From Brachionus rotundiformis (Eukaryota > Rotifera > Eurotatoria > Ploima > Brachionidae): a DNA stretch of 64,000 nucleotides. This document shows, in pieces, positions 43,472 through 54,900 of this stretch. Numbering within the stretch: the stretch's first letter is position 1; each line of letters begins with the position of its first letter. The position numbers were made by a program, and so were the translations under genes. The notes under the pieces are model-generated. The model was not told where the DNA came from, did not search any database, and saw nothing but the letters and a program-made list of their open reading frames with translations. The stretch covers positions 2,690,102 through 2,754,101 of the forward strand of contig JAESIW010000180.1 of NCBI GenBank assembly GCA_016802295.1, given 5' to 3'.

Positions 43472-45985
43472 TTATTCTAAACAAAATCTAATTTTTTGAT
43501 AAATTAACATGTTTTCCTTATCCAAGACTAGTTTTTCTTTTGCTTGAGCAAATTTTTCCAACAGTACATCAAGATCTTTATTCAAATGAGGAAATACAGT
43601 TTTTGAGATTCCATGTGAATATATACATGCCATGTTTGAATATTTTGCTTTAGAAAATTTTAAATTTTTCACATACGGCTGTATATTAGTTTTTGGTGAT
43701 CCAAGTTGAAGATAAAGTAATAAAGATGGTTCATTTAGATCAATGCCTTTGAATAATTTAGGACCAATATTATTAAAAGCTTTAAAGTATTTTGGTTCAT
43801 TTGCTTCCGATTCTAGTTTTACTTGAACCATAATGACCGAAATCGAGTCAAAATTATTTTCATTCAGAGAAATTGGGATACAAAGATCAATTGCTGATTG
43901 ATGATGTCTGCACTGTATCGCTGCACACCGTTTTAATGCATTGATTAAATCAAGATCTTTTAGCCAGCAGCTAGGTCTTGCAAAATGATTGAAATTTATT
44001 AAACCATTTAATAATTTTTCATGCTTATCTATTTGTTCATTTACTATTTTTATACAGCATTGCTGAATTGGTGATTTACATTTCCAGCCATTTGTCAAAT
44101 TGCCACAACTTTCATCACATTTCCCGTATAAACTCTGAATAAATTCACCAACTCTAGTCATATTTAGATATTCCATGGGATAAGATAGCGGATTTGAATT
44201 ATGTGTTTTATCTTTTGCAATAATTAGAATCAATTTGGCAATCATTTCTCCTTTATCTCCACTTGATATTATTGTATTTTCAATAGCGAAAATTAATCGA
44301 TTTAAAATGTATCTAAGGTTGTCATTTTTATGCATCAAGAAAGCACCAACTTCTGCCAAAATTGGCTCAGATGGATAATCAATTTCAAAGCGGCTGTTTT
44401 TGGCGTCAACAAATGTGCATATAGCCATGTTTTTAGCAACCATTTCTTGGCAAGTATTAATTAATCTAGGCCTGATTACCCCAATTCTTGTACTTAAAAT
44501 AGCAAAACAATCAGCAAGACTTAAAATTGAATTCAAATCATTTCCAGCAATTAGCTTACTAGCTGCAAGATCGTAAAGTTCTATGTAATCAATTGATTTA
44601 AACTCGTCATGTGAATTATTACGAGTGTATAACCAAGATCCCCAAAGTACTCTACCAAATCTACAAATATAATCAAACGTAATTGTTTCGCTAATTTTTT
44701 GCGGTTTTGATACAAATAGATCCCAGTTTGGTAGTAAATAAATTGGATCAAATAATTTTTTTGTTCCTGAATAAACACGGCTAGATCGATCGGCTGCTTG
44801 ACTAGGCATAAATTCACTTAGTGATGAAAACGTATCCAAAAAAAGAACAAAAACTTTATGCTTTAGTTTTGTAATCAGACTTCTCATGATGAAAAATTTT
44901 GATCTTGCTTTTTCATGATCATTTAACAGTAAGGAGGCTTCATCAAAAACAAAAATTAGTGGACGATCACCGACACATAAATAAAGCTCTTCTCTGGAAT
45001 CAGATTTTCTTCCTTTAACCAATTTACTAACTATATTATTTTTATCTTCCTCTTGATTATATTTCTGGAAAAACTCCTCACATTCAAATTTAGTTGTGTT
45101 CAACAATTCTATAAATGCATTGAAGTAATTTTTGTACCTAACCAAAGGTTCCTCTTCTAATAGATAATCTGCTAGACAACTTCTTTTGGGATAACCAGAT
45201 GAAAATTCAGGTCTTAAGCAGCAAAAGACAACATAAAATCCAGCGTTAACTAAACTAAAACATGCTCTCGACTTGCCAAATCCACTTGATTGACAAACTG
45301 TTGTAAAAGGCCCATAGTCGTCATGTGGGTCAAATTTTTTCATTAAATTATCTATTTGATTTTTGAGATAAATTTTGGAGTTAAACCCAATATTTTCATT
45401 CTGAAAAAGTTCAATTTCAAATGACTTCTTAATTAAACATTTCATATTATCATTCATTAAATTTGACTCCAAAAATTTTTTAAACCGAACCATTTCTAAT
45501 AATTTGATTAAGATATCTATTTAGTTTTTTTTATTGTCAGATCATTTGTAAAATTTATTTATTAATAAACTTATTTATTATATATTTATTATTTTATTAT
45601 TTATTTATTATTTTAATGAAAAATTTTTTTTGAGTTTTTTAAAAATAAATTTTACAAAATATTTAATTGAGAGAAAAATTGTTTAAATTGAATCTTACCT
45701 TGATTATTTGAAAAATAAAATATTAACTCCCCTAAATCTACTTCTAAGATGATTCTTAATTTGTCACTTAAAATTATCTTTTTAAATTTAAAACAAGATT
45801 TGGGCTCTAAAATTTAAACAAGTCAAAAATAAATAATTAAATAGCGCAAAAAAAAATTAATTACCAAAAATCTCAAAAATCTTTTCATTCTCATTTATTC
45901 TACAGATCAGACGAACATTCTTATCGGTTTTAATTTCTTCTGCTGTTCTAAAAAGGCAAAAATCGAGAACAAATTCTGGTTCCAT
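43472..45985 (-). CDS. Crinkler-type P-loop NTPase with PD-(D/E)xK nuclease-like domain
   Basis: Exon 1 45985-45865, intron of 369 nt, exon 2 45495-43472; about 714 residues. The N-terminal ~45 residues (MEPEFVLDFCLFR...) form a short header. Walker A is SSGFGKSR (~110-117), Walker B is PLIFVFDEAS (~219-228), and a strand ending VLFLDTFSS (~258-264) sits at a sensor-like position. The C-terminal part has SSGDKGEMIAKL (~451-462) and AIDLCIPI...SVIMVQVK (~575-600). The Glu, Asp and Gln-x-Lys fit the catalytic pattern of the restriction-endonuclease fold seen in CR/Crinkler (CRN) proteins, which combine such an NTPase and nuclease. Identity is from remembered family features. Two decayed copies lie 6-8 kb away, as for a mobile or effector family. 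Cellular role in an animal is unknown. Confidence 0.68.
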
Positions 45986-46588
45986 GTTATTTTTCAAATC
46001 TAAAACTTAAAAAATTCAAAATAAAAATTTTCATTTTTATATTTATATTCATGTATTCATATATTATGAAATTTTGAATTTTTAAAACGTCGTTGGAAAT
46101 CAATTATATAAGTTAATTATATAAGTGCATGACAGTATGTAGTATAAATTAACAGGAAGTGGCGAATCTTCATAATAATCAAATTAGTTTTTATAAATAA
46201 TAGTAAATCTAATAAAAAATAAAATCACATGATTAACAAATATAAGAAATATATTAATATTTAAATATAAAATTTTAAAATTGAACATTTGCTAGACTCT
46301 AAATCGTGCAAAATTCGTTTCATCTAGATACACTTTTCTAATATTCAAAAAACTCCAAAATGGCTCTTATATCAAGCTAAATTTTGAATGATTATAAAAG
46401 TATCATTTATTAAAGGATTTAAATTTCAATAAACAAGTTTTGCAATTATTTTTCTTTAAAAGAGAATTGAAATAAAACATATTTATTTGATCAACACATT
46501 ATATAACATTAAGCTTTGTTCATTTAAAAATAATTTAACTTTAAAATTCTATAAAGTTCTATAGTGTTCAAAAAAGACCATTTTGAAA
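45986..46588. other. Divergent intergenic region, nuclease gene / ATPase 2
   Basis: About 600 bp A/T-rich DNA between two divergent starts. An acceptor-like AAGTTTTAG precedes the nuclease gene's ATG on the minus strand, so its 5'UTR may be spliced or trans-spliced. Confidence 0.4.
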
Positions 46589-49500
46589 ATGAGCACTGAG
46601 ATAAAAAGCAAAAAAAAAATTGACATAAAAGAGATAAATCATGACTATCATCAAATATCGTTTGATGAATTGAGGAAGCGATTAAATACGTCACTAGAAA
46701 GTGGATTGGAGCCTAATGTAGCGAATGAATTGTACATTAGTAATGGTAAAAATAAGATCAAAACATACAAAAAAAATACTTTTTTAATACTTCTAAAATA
46801 TTTCTTTAGTGGGTAAGAAAAAAAGTTGAATTATTTATTTAAAAAATAAACTCTTTGAAAAGATTTTGTGGTTTATTATGGATAGCAGCGATAGTTTGTA
46901 TTCTAGCTTGGAAACCAATTGGAGAGCCCAACTCTGATCCGGTGAATCTTGGCCTTGGAATTCTGTTGATCATTGTAGTATTTCTACAAGCGGCATTCAG
47001 CGCTTTTCAGGACTGGTCATCTGGCCGAGTGATGAAATCAATCAAGAACATGATGCCAAGTTCGGCTTTGGTCATTCGAAACGGCACTGAAAGCAAGATT
47101 CCAGTCGAAGAAGTAGTCGTTGGCGATCTGGTATTGTTGACTTATGGAAACAAGGTGCCTGCTGACTGTCGGATCATCGAGTCACATGATCTCAAGTTTG
47201 ACAAGTCAATGTTAACTGGAGAAAGCGAGGCAATAGAGGGAACCACTGAGTGCACAGATGAGCGCTATGTTGAATCAAAAAATATTGCCTTTATGACCAC
47301 ACTGATTACCAATGGTCAAGGAAAAGCGATTGTGTTCTCTACCGGTGACAACACTATCATGGGAAAAATTGCCAAAATGACAAATTTAAATGTTCAAAAA
47401 GAAACTTCTCTTCAAAAAGAATTAAAAAGATTTGTTTGCATAGTTGCTACTGCAGCTTGTGTAGCTGCTGCTGCTGTTGTTCTATCTTGGTATTTCTGGC
47501 TCAATAAAAAATATCCAAATTACATTAATTTGCCTAATCTCATGGTGAATACCATAAGTGTGATGATAGCTTTTATACCAGAAGGCCTGCCAGTATGTGT
47601 CACATTGTCATTGTTAATGATTGCCAAAAGAATGGCAAAAAGTCGTGTATTGGTAAAAAATTTGTCCGTAATCGAGACTTTAAGCTGTGTAAATGTGATC
47701 GCTTCGGACAAAACAGGAACTCTTACTCAAAATAAAATGTTTGTTGGAAATGCTTTGGCTGGTTTGGAAAATTTAAATTTGAATTTTATTCGCGAAGGTA
47801 TTGCACCATTGCAACTAATGGCAGCATCTTTTTTATGCAACAATGCTCACTTTGATGAAAATGATAAAAATACCAGCACTGAATTACGTTTGGCTGTAGG
47901 TGATGCAACTGATATAGCTTTGCTTAAATTTTCTCATAAATACCATAATATTCACAAAGTTCAACAAGGATACTCTAATCTTTGTGAAATACCATTCAAT
48001 AGCAAAAACAAATGGATGATGAAGTGTGTTAAGTCGAATGACAGTGAAGTCCATGAAACAATTTTTGCAGATAAATCTTCAACAAATTTAATGTTCATAA
48101 AAGGTGCACCAGATATTTTATTAAAAAAATGCAAAACCATTTTACAAAATGATGGAACAGAAATGGAACTGACCGATGATATTTTAGATCAATTGTGCAA
48201 AATTCAAAACGATTGGTGTCTAATGGGACAACGAGTGATAGTAATCTGTAAACGTTGCTGCGATTCGGACCTAAATGAATGGATCGTGAAACCACCCGAG
48301 GACCAAGAAAACTACATTAACAACAACTACAATGATTTCTGTGTAATTGGAATGCTTGGTATTATTGATCCACCAAGAGAAGGCATCAATGATGTGATAA
48401 CAAAGTGTCGTGAAGCAGGTATAAGGGTCTCTATGATTACTGGAGATTATGCAGTTACTGCTGCAGCGATCGCTCATCAAGTTGGAATATTTAGTCGACC
48501 AATTTATGATACCATTTTAAGTGTTAAAGATAAAGTTCAGGTTGCTAAGAAAGAAATTGAACCAGTCGAGACAGAGAGATCTACGGAAAAATATACTTCA
48601 TTGCTTCTTAATGGTTCTGACATAGAAACAATGACCAATGATGATTGGAGATTTGTTACTCAATATGATGAAATAGTATTTGCTCGAACAACACCTGAAC
48701 AAAAATTAAAAATTGTAAAGGAATTTCAAAGAGATAAATATGTGGTTGGCGTGACTGGTGACGGAGTAAATGATGCTCCGGCACTGAAGAGTGCTGACAT
48801 TGGCATTGCTATGGGCGGAGGTAGTGAAGTTGCCATGGAAGCTAGCGAACTAGTTTTGTTAGATAACAATTTTTCATCAATTCTGATCGCTATCAAAAAT
48901 GGTAGACTTGTTTTTTACAATTTGAAAAAAGTTATTCTCTACTTGCTGCCTGGTGGTTGTGTAGCTGAACTTGTTCCAGTTTTACTTTCAATATTTATAG
49001 GAGTTCCTCAAACCCTTTCCTCATTCCAAATGTTAATTATTTCATTGTTTACAGATATAGCACCATCTTTGTCATTAATGATGGAAAAAGAAGAAACTGA
49101 TCTACTAAAACAACCACCTCGTTCACGCAAGGACCATTTGGTTGATTGGAAGTTTATTTTACATGCATATTTCTTTCTAGGCCTGATGATATCATTTTTT
49201 TCACAGTGCATGTTCTTTTTGTTCATGTTTATTCATCAAGACTTAACACCTCTGGATTTAATTTTTGATTATGGAAAACAAAAAAATAGCCTAAATTTAT
49301 GGGACAGGATTGAGTTCCACATATTGAGTTGAACACATGTGTTTTTGTGACATTTCAAAAACGATAATTTATGCAACTCAAAAACGTTTTTTGCAAAAGA
49401 AAAATTTTATTTGTTATTCTTGTCCAATTAAAGCATTATCTTTTATTTTATTATTAAAATAGGATTAAAGTTAACAGAAAGACAAAAAGGAGCGACAAAC

Positions 49501-49951
49501 TCATCAATTCGTGGTCCAATAATATTTATCCTCTTATTTTAATCCACTTACTAATTAACATAATCTCACAGTTTTGAAATGTCACTTGACGACTCAATAT
49601 GAAGATATTATCTATGTTGGTCAATCAGTAACGTTTGTAAGCTTGGTGCTAATGCAGCTATTTGGTAACTTATTGAGTACAAGAACTCATAAAAGATCGT
49701 TTTTTCAATCATATCCATTGTCAAAACCTTTCCGTAATCCATGGATTTTTATTGCTCAATTTTTCAGCATTTGTCTTCTTTTATTAACTTTGTACAATAA
49801 TTTTTTCAATCAATTTTTTAATACCAGACCTGTTCCTTTAGAGTTTTTTATGCTACCTATAGGTTGTTCGATAATAATTTTTAGTCTTGATGAAATTAGG
49901 AAATTTTTTGTTCGCTCAAAATTTTTATTTTTACACAAAGTTGCGTGGTAA
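46589..49951 (+). CDS. P-type cation ATPase, P2C-like, paralog 2, 3 exons
   Basis: Exons 46589-46812, 46863-49327 (donor weak) and 49572-49951 join in phase to about 1022 residues. All pump motifs are present: LTGES, FIPEGLP, SDKTGTLTQN, KGAPD, TGDYA, TPEQK, GDGVNDAPALK. TM5 has VAELVP and TM6 SLFTD as in paralog 1. The first intron (50 nt) follows Ser-Gly just before FCGLLW. The second intron is bounded by an inverted repeat, and without splicing the frame stops at 49332. If the GTTGAA donor is not used, the protein would lack TM9-TM10. The C-terminal exon encodes VGQSVTFVSLVLMQLFGNLLSTR. Start taken at the first ATG, 46589. Confidence 0.8.
49328..49571 (+). repeat. Intron of ATPase 2 bounded by inverted repeats
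   Basis: CATATTGAG (49320-49328) and GTGACATTTCAAAA (49347-49360) on the left are complementary to ACTCAATATG (49592-49601) and TTTTGAAATGTCAC (49572-49585) on the right. Folding would place the proposed donor and acceptor close together. Confidence 0.6.
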
Positions 49952-50432
49952 ATTTTTATTAAATGCCGTATTTTCCAATTTTTTTTTTATAATTTAATTT
50001 AATTATCAAAATTTGTATCTAATATGTCATAATAATTCAATTTTTTTAAAATATATTTTTGATTTATTAATTTTTTTTAAATATTATTAAAATTAACAGA
50101 ATATAAACCACTCATCATTTGGTTATCAACTAATTGGGAAAAGATTGATCAAATAGGTCGCTAAATCCAATATTATCCATGTTTTTAAAAAATTATCTGA
50201 AAAAGTCAAAATAACCTAACAACTCTTTCTTAAATTAATTAAAAATTTAAACAAGAAATTCTTTAGAAACAGGAATTTCGATATTTCAAGAAAAAATTTA
50301 AAAATAAAAGTTCTTATTCAAGAATCTCAAGAACTTGATTCGCCTAACTAAAAACAAATAAAACATTTTAAAATTTCTTCCCAAAAGTGATTTCATGAAT
50401 TCAAGTAAAATAATAGACAGATAACAACAAAA
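49952..50432. other. Intergenic, ATPase 2 / ATPase 3
   Basis: A/T-rich spacer between tandem paralogs. Nothing recognised. Confidence 0.45.
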
Positions 50433-53400
50433 ATGAAAGAAAGGAAGATTCATAAAAGTAAAAGGCTAAATTCCTCTGAACCCACACAGGAAGAAAATAA
50501 ATATCACAAACAATCTCTTCAAGAATTTACTCTCAGTCTAAAAACATCTCTTATAGACGGACTAGATAAGAAAAATGCTGAAGAGAGATTAAAGGGAAAT
50601 GGTGCCAACTTAATAAAATATTCCAAAAATAATATTTTGAAAAAAATTTTTAGACATTTTTTTTCTGGGTAATTTCTAAAATCTGAATTCTGTTTTGAAA
50701 ACTAATTAAGATACTTGTTAGGTTTTGCGGATTATTGTGGATTTCATCAATTGTTTGCATATTAGCATGGAAGCCAATTGGAAGACCACCTGACCCTACA
50801 GATTTAGGCCTTGGAATTCTGTTGATAATTGTAGTATTTCTACAAGCGGCATTCAGCGCTTTTCAGGATTGGTCTTCTGGCCGAGTGATGAAATCAATCA
50901 AGAACATGATGCCAAGTTCGGCTTTGGTTATTCGAAACGGCTCTGAAAGCAAGATTCCAGTCGAAGAAGTAGTCGTTGGCGATCTAGTATTGTTGACTTA
51001 TGGAAACAAGGTGCCCGCTGATTGTCGGATCATCGAGTCACACGATCTCAAGTTTGACAAGTCAATGTTAACTGGAGAAAGCGAGGCAATAGAGGGAACC
51101 ACTGAGTGCACAGATGAGCGCTATGTTGAATCGAAAAATATTGCCTTTATGACCACACTGATTACCAATGGCCAAGGAAAAGCGATTGTGGTCTCTACTG
51201 GTGACAACACTATCATGGGGAAAATTGCCAATCTTACCTGCTCATCTTCTCAAATACCAACTTCGTTACAAAAAGAAATTTCTAGGTTTTAATAATTGAA
51301 TTATTTCCTTAAAATTTTTTAATTATAAATTTTAGATTTGTAGTTTTAATTGCTTCTCTAGCTGTTTTAACAGTTATAATTTTGGTAATCTTTTGGCTTT
51401 TCTGGTTAAGAGTCTATTATCCATCTTATATCAATACACCAAGTATGATGGTTATTTGTATTGCTGTCTTAGTGGGGTATTGTCTTATTTATCAAAATAA
51501 TTTAATGTAGTTAAATTTCTATTTTTTTAAGATTTATTCCAACTGGTTTACCTGTAGCTGTGACATTATCTTTATTGACTATGGCTCGTAAAATGGCTAA
51601 AAACAGAGTTTTGGTTAAAGATTTGACAACTATTGAAACTCTTAGTTGTGTTAATATTATTGCCTCGGATAAGACTGGCACTTTGACCCAGAACAAAATG
51701 TTTGTTGCTGATATCTATGCAGGAGAGACAAGTTACGAAGTTGGAAAAGCTTTGGATTCTAAAGATAATTCTGCATTCGAACAACTTATTACAGCTTCTC
51801 TTCTTTGTAACAATTCATCTTTTATAGACGATGGTTCCATGGAAGAAAATCATCAAATACCTTTAGATTTAAGAAAAGCCAATGGAGATGCCACTGATAT
51901 TGCTCTTCTAAGACTCGCTACATTATATAATACCATTGAAAATTTACGTTCCTTCTATGTAACTTTGGTAGATGTTCCATTTAATAGTGCCAATAAATGG
52001 ATGATAAAAATTTTGGTACCCAACGACAAAGATATTCATGGCAAAGCCTTCAAAAATTATTGTTTATCAAATATAATGCTGATTAAGGGTGCACCAGACA
52101 AAATTTTATACAAGTGTTCTTCAATCTTACAAAAAGATGGATCAATAAAAAATCTTGATGAAATCACAAGGTTAAATATCATTGCTTATCAAAATGATTT
52201 GTGTTTAAAAGGAGAAAGAGTCTTGATTATATGCAAAAAAGATATATCAGATGAAGATTTGACCAAGATTTGTTTAGAAAATTCTGATGAAATAAAGAAT
52301 TTTTTAAATGAAAGTAAAGGATTTTGTATTATTGGCATGGTGGGTATAATTGATCCACCGCGAGAAGGTATGCGCGATGTTATTCAGAAATGTCGTGGTG
52401 CAGGTATTAGAGTTTTAATGGTAACTGGAGACTATGCTGTTACGGCTGCAGCCATTGCAAAGGAAATTGGAATTTTTTCAACTCTAAATTATGATACCAT
52501 GTTTGAATTGAAAGATAAATCAAACTGGATAGATTATTTTTTCACTCAAAAAAACTCTCTCTTATTAAACGGAAGTGATGTTGAACTATTAACCGCTAAA
52601 GATTGGAGATTGGTTACAAGTTATGAAGAAATTGTTTTTGCTAGAACAACTCCGGAACAAAAATTAAAAATTGTAAATGAGTTTCAGAACGATGGCTTTA
52701 CTGTGGGAGCAACTGGAGATGGAGTAAATGATGCACCTGCATTGAAGAATGCAGATATTGGTATTGCAATGGGAAGCGGTAGTGAGGTCGCTATTGAAGC
52801 CAGCAAAATTGTTCTTTTAGATAACAGTTTCCACTCTATATTAATAGCAATAGAAAATGGTCGTCTAGTCTTCAATAACTTAAGAAAAGTAATTCTATAT
52901 TTGCTTCCAGCTGGATCCATAGGAGAAATTACACCAATCTTAGTGCACATTTTCCTTGGTGTGCCACTTCCATTATCACCATTTTTAATGATTTGCATCT
53001 GTATTTTAACTGATATGTCTCCAGCGTTGGCTTTAATGATGGAAAAGCCGGAAAAAAATCTTCTGACTCAGCCCCCGAGGTCAAAGAAAAATCATCTGGT
53101 CGATTGGAAGCTGTTAATTCAGGCGTATCTATTTATAGGCCTTATGGAAGCATTTTTTGCTCACTTGGCCTTTTTTATTTACATAGATTGGTATGCCAAA
53201 ATTCCACCACAACATATTTTATTTGTTTTTGATAAATGGAAGCATGGATACAAAAATTACACCATTCATCAGCTAAATGAGTTCGTTTTCACGGGGCAAA
53301 CTGTTTTCTTCATTACCCTCGTTATGATGCAGGTCTTTGGAAATGTTCTTGCCATTAGAACAAACTACAAGTCATTGTTTGAAACATTTCCATTAAGAAG

Positions 53401-53626
53401 AAAGAGTAAAAATTTTTGGATATTTATATCTCAAATTGTATCCTTAGTTTTTATGATTTTGATAGTATTTTTGCCATTATGTCATACATTCTTCAATACG
53501 AGAAATGTTCCTGTACCATTTTTTTTCATTCCGTTTATTTTTGCTTTATTTATTATTGCAGCAGATGAAATGAGAAAAATAGCGGTCAGAAAAAAGATCT
53601 TTAGTTTTCAAAGAATTGCTTGGTAA
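50433..53626 (+). CDS. P-type ATPase paralog 3 with altered TM4 ion site, 4 exons
   Basis: Exons 50433-50668, 50722-51285, 51336-51476 and 51532-53626 join in phase to about 1011 residues. Catalytic motifs are intact: LTGESEAIEG, SDKTGTLTQN, KGAPD, TGDYAVTAAAIA, TPEQK, TGDGVNDAPALK. TM4, read across the exon 3/4 junction, is FIPTGLP: the Glu of PEGL, a key cation ligand in P2-type pumps, is Thr. TM5 keeps GEITP and TM6 has ILTD with only the second acidic residue of DLGTD. The fold and phosphorylation chemistry look preserved, but transport specificity probably differs from paralogs 1 and 2. The segment 50803-51228 is near-identical in nucleotides to the paralogs; the rest is diverged. Confidence 0.85.
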
Positions 53627-53794
53627 TTGATTATTAATTTTTGTCTCTAAATTTTTATTATTTTTTATTTATACACATAATAAAAAAAAAGGAAAAAATT
53701 TTTTTTTGATTATTTCTTTAATTATTATTAAATTTTTCAAAAAAATTATTCGATTGAGTTTACAAATATTGAACTTTTTGTCAATCTTTGACTA

Positions 53795-54448
53795 TTATTT
53801 AGATCCTATTAAATATTGATGAGTTAATTTTTTAAAATAATCCAGCCAAGATTCCACTTTTGATATTTCTTTTATGTCTTTAATAGTTTCTTCAATTGGT
53901 TGAGTTAGTTGACTAGTTTCTTTTCCATGATTATCATAAATCCAATCTAAAGCCACATCTAAAGTTTCCTTTCGACTTGCTACTGTTCCGAATATTTGCT
54001 TCGGTTCTAAGCTGATGGCGTCGAAGTCAATTGCTTTTTTAATGCTGTCAACTGATAATGCATTTTCCAAATCTTGCTTATTGGCCAAAACAACAAGCAT
54101 ACAATTTTTAACTTGTTCTTCGCTGCAAATTTTATGTAGTTCATCTTTAGCTTCTGTTAGTCTACATGTATCGTTGCTGTCTATTACAAATATTAATATT
54201 TGTATATTATCGAGATAAAATCGATAAAGACTTCTTGTTTTATCTCTCAAACCTACATCCCAAGCAGTTATATCAAAATTTTTATGTTGCAGTGTTTCAA
54301 CATTAAAACCTATAGTTGGAATAGTGGTCACGATTTCTCCTAATTTAAGTGAATAAAGTATTGAGGTTTTGCCAGCAGCATCCAATCCCAAAAAAAGGGC
54401 TTTGACTGGCTCAGGTTTCTTGAACAAATATGACTTTAAGTTACCCAT
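53795..54448 (-). CDS. ARF-like small GTPase with altered switch II and C-terminal extension
   Basis: Single-exon 217-residue protein. MGNLKSYLF gives an ARF-type myristoylation site (Gly2, Ser6). G1 loop GLDAAGKT (~21-28), switch I Thr in TIPTIGFNVE (~43-52), and G4 NKQD (~123-126) are intact. G3 reads WDVGLRD in place of the ARF WDVGGQD, so the second Gly and the catalytic Gln are replaced by Leu and Arg. G5 (usually xxSA or CATSG) is also unclear (GTVASRK). About 35 residues extend past the normal ARF end. It may bind GTP but hydrolyse poorly; that is inference from ARF biochemistry. It faces the ATPase array tail-to-tail. Confidence 0.8.
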   Translation of the reverse strand: MGNLKSYLFKKPEPVKALFLGLDAAGKTSILYSLKLGEIVTTIPTIGFNVETLQHKNFDITAWDVGLRDKTRSLYRFYLDNIQILIFVIDSNDTCRLTEAKDELHKICSEEQVKNCMLVVLANKQDLENALSVDSIKKAIDFDAISLEPKQIFGTVASRKETLDVALDWIYDNHGKETSQLTQPIEETIKDIKEISKVESWLDYFKKLTHQYLIGSK

Positions 54449-54793
54449 TAAAGAAATTTTGATTTAATTTTTTTAAAAGCAAAAATTATGAATTTATACA
54501 GGTTAATTAAATAAATAATAGAACACGTATTGCTGAACAACGTTCTTAGAAACAAATTTCACTTCAATTTATGTCTAATATTAATTTTAGCTTTTTAAAA
54601 AAAATTGTTTTGAAATTATAAAATGATTTTTTTACATTAAATTTCAAAAAAAACTGTAATTAAAAAAAATTTGGAATGTTAATTTTTTAAATTAAAGATA
54701 ATTATGCTCATAAAATTGGTCTGTTATTTATTAAAATTATCTTCTAGATTATTGATATTTGTTATCAGAACAGTGAATTGCCTATTCATTATC
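54449..54793. other. Intergenic upstream of the ARF-like gene
   Basis: A/T-rich, nothing recognised. Confidence 0.4.
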
Positions 54794-54900
54794 GGAAAGA
54801 ATTAGTGAAAATTTTTGGATATGTATATCTCAAATTGTATCCTCAGTTTTTATGGTTTTGATAGTATTTTTGCTATTTTGTCATGTAATGTTTAGTTTTC
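54794..54900 (+). pseudogene. Fragment of the ATPase 3 3' coding region
   Basis: About 95 bp closely match 53397-53490 of ATPase 3 (residues NFWIFISQIVSLVFMILIVF in the gene; NFWICISQIVSSVFMVLIVF here). Nothing homologous lies upstream. The homology ends after FCHVM, apart from a short TTTAGTTTTC. It is a small dispersed duplicate, not a gene. Confidence 0.8.
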
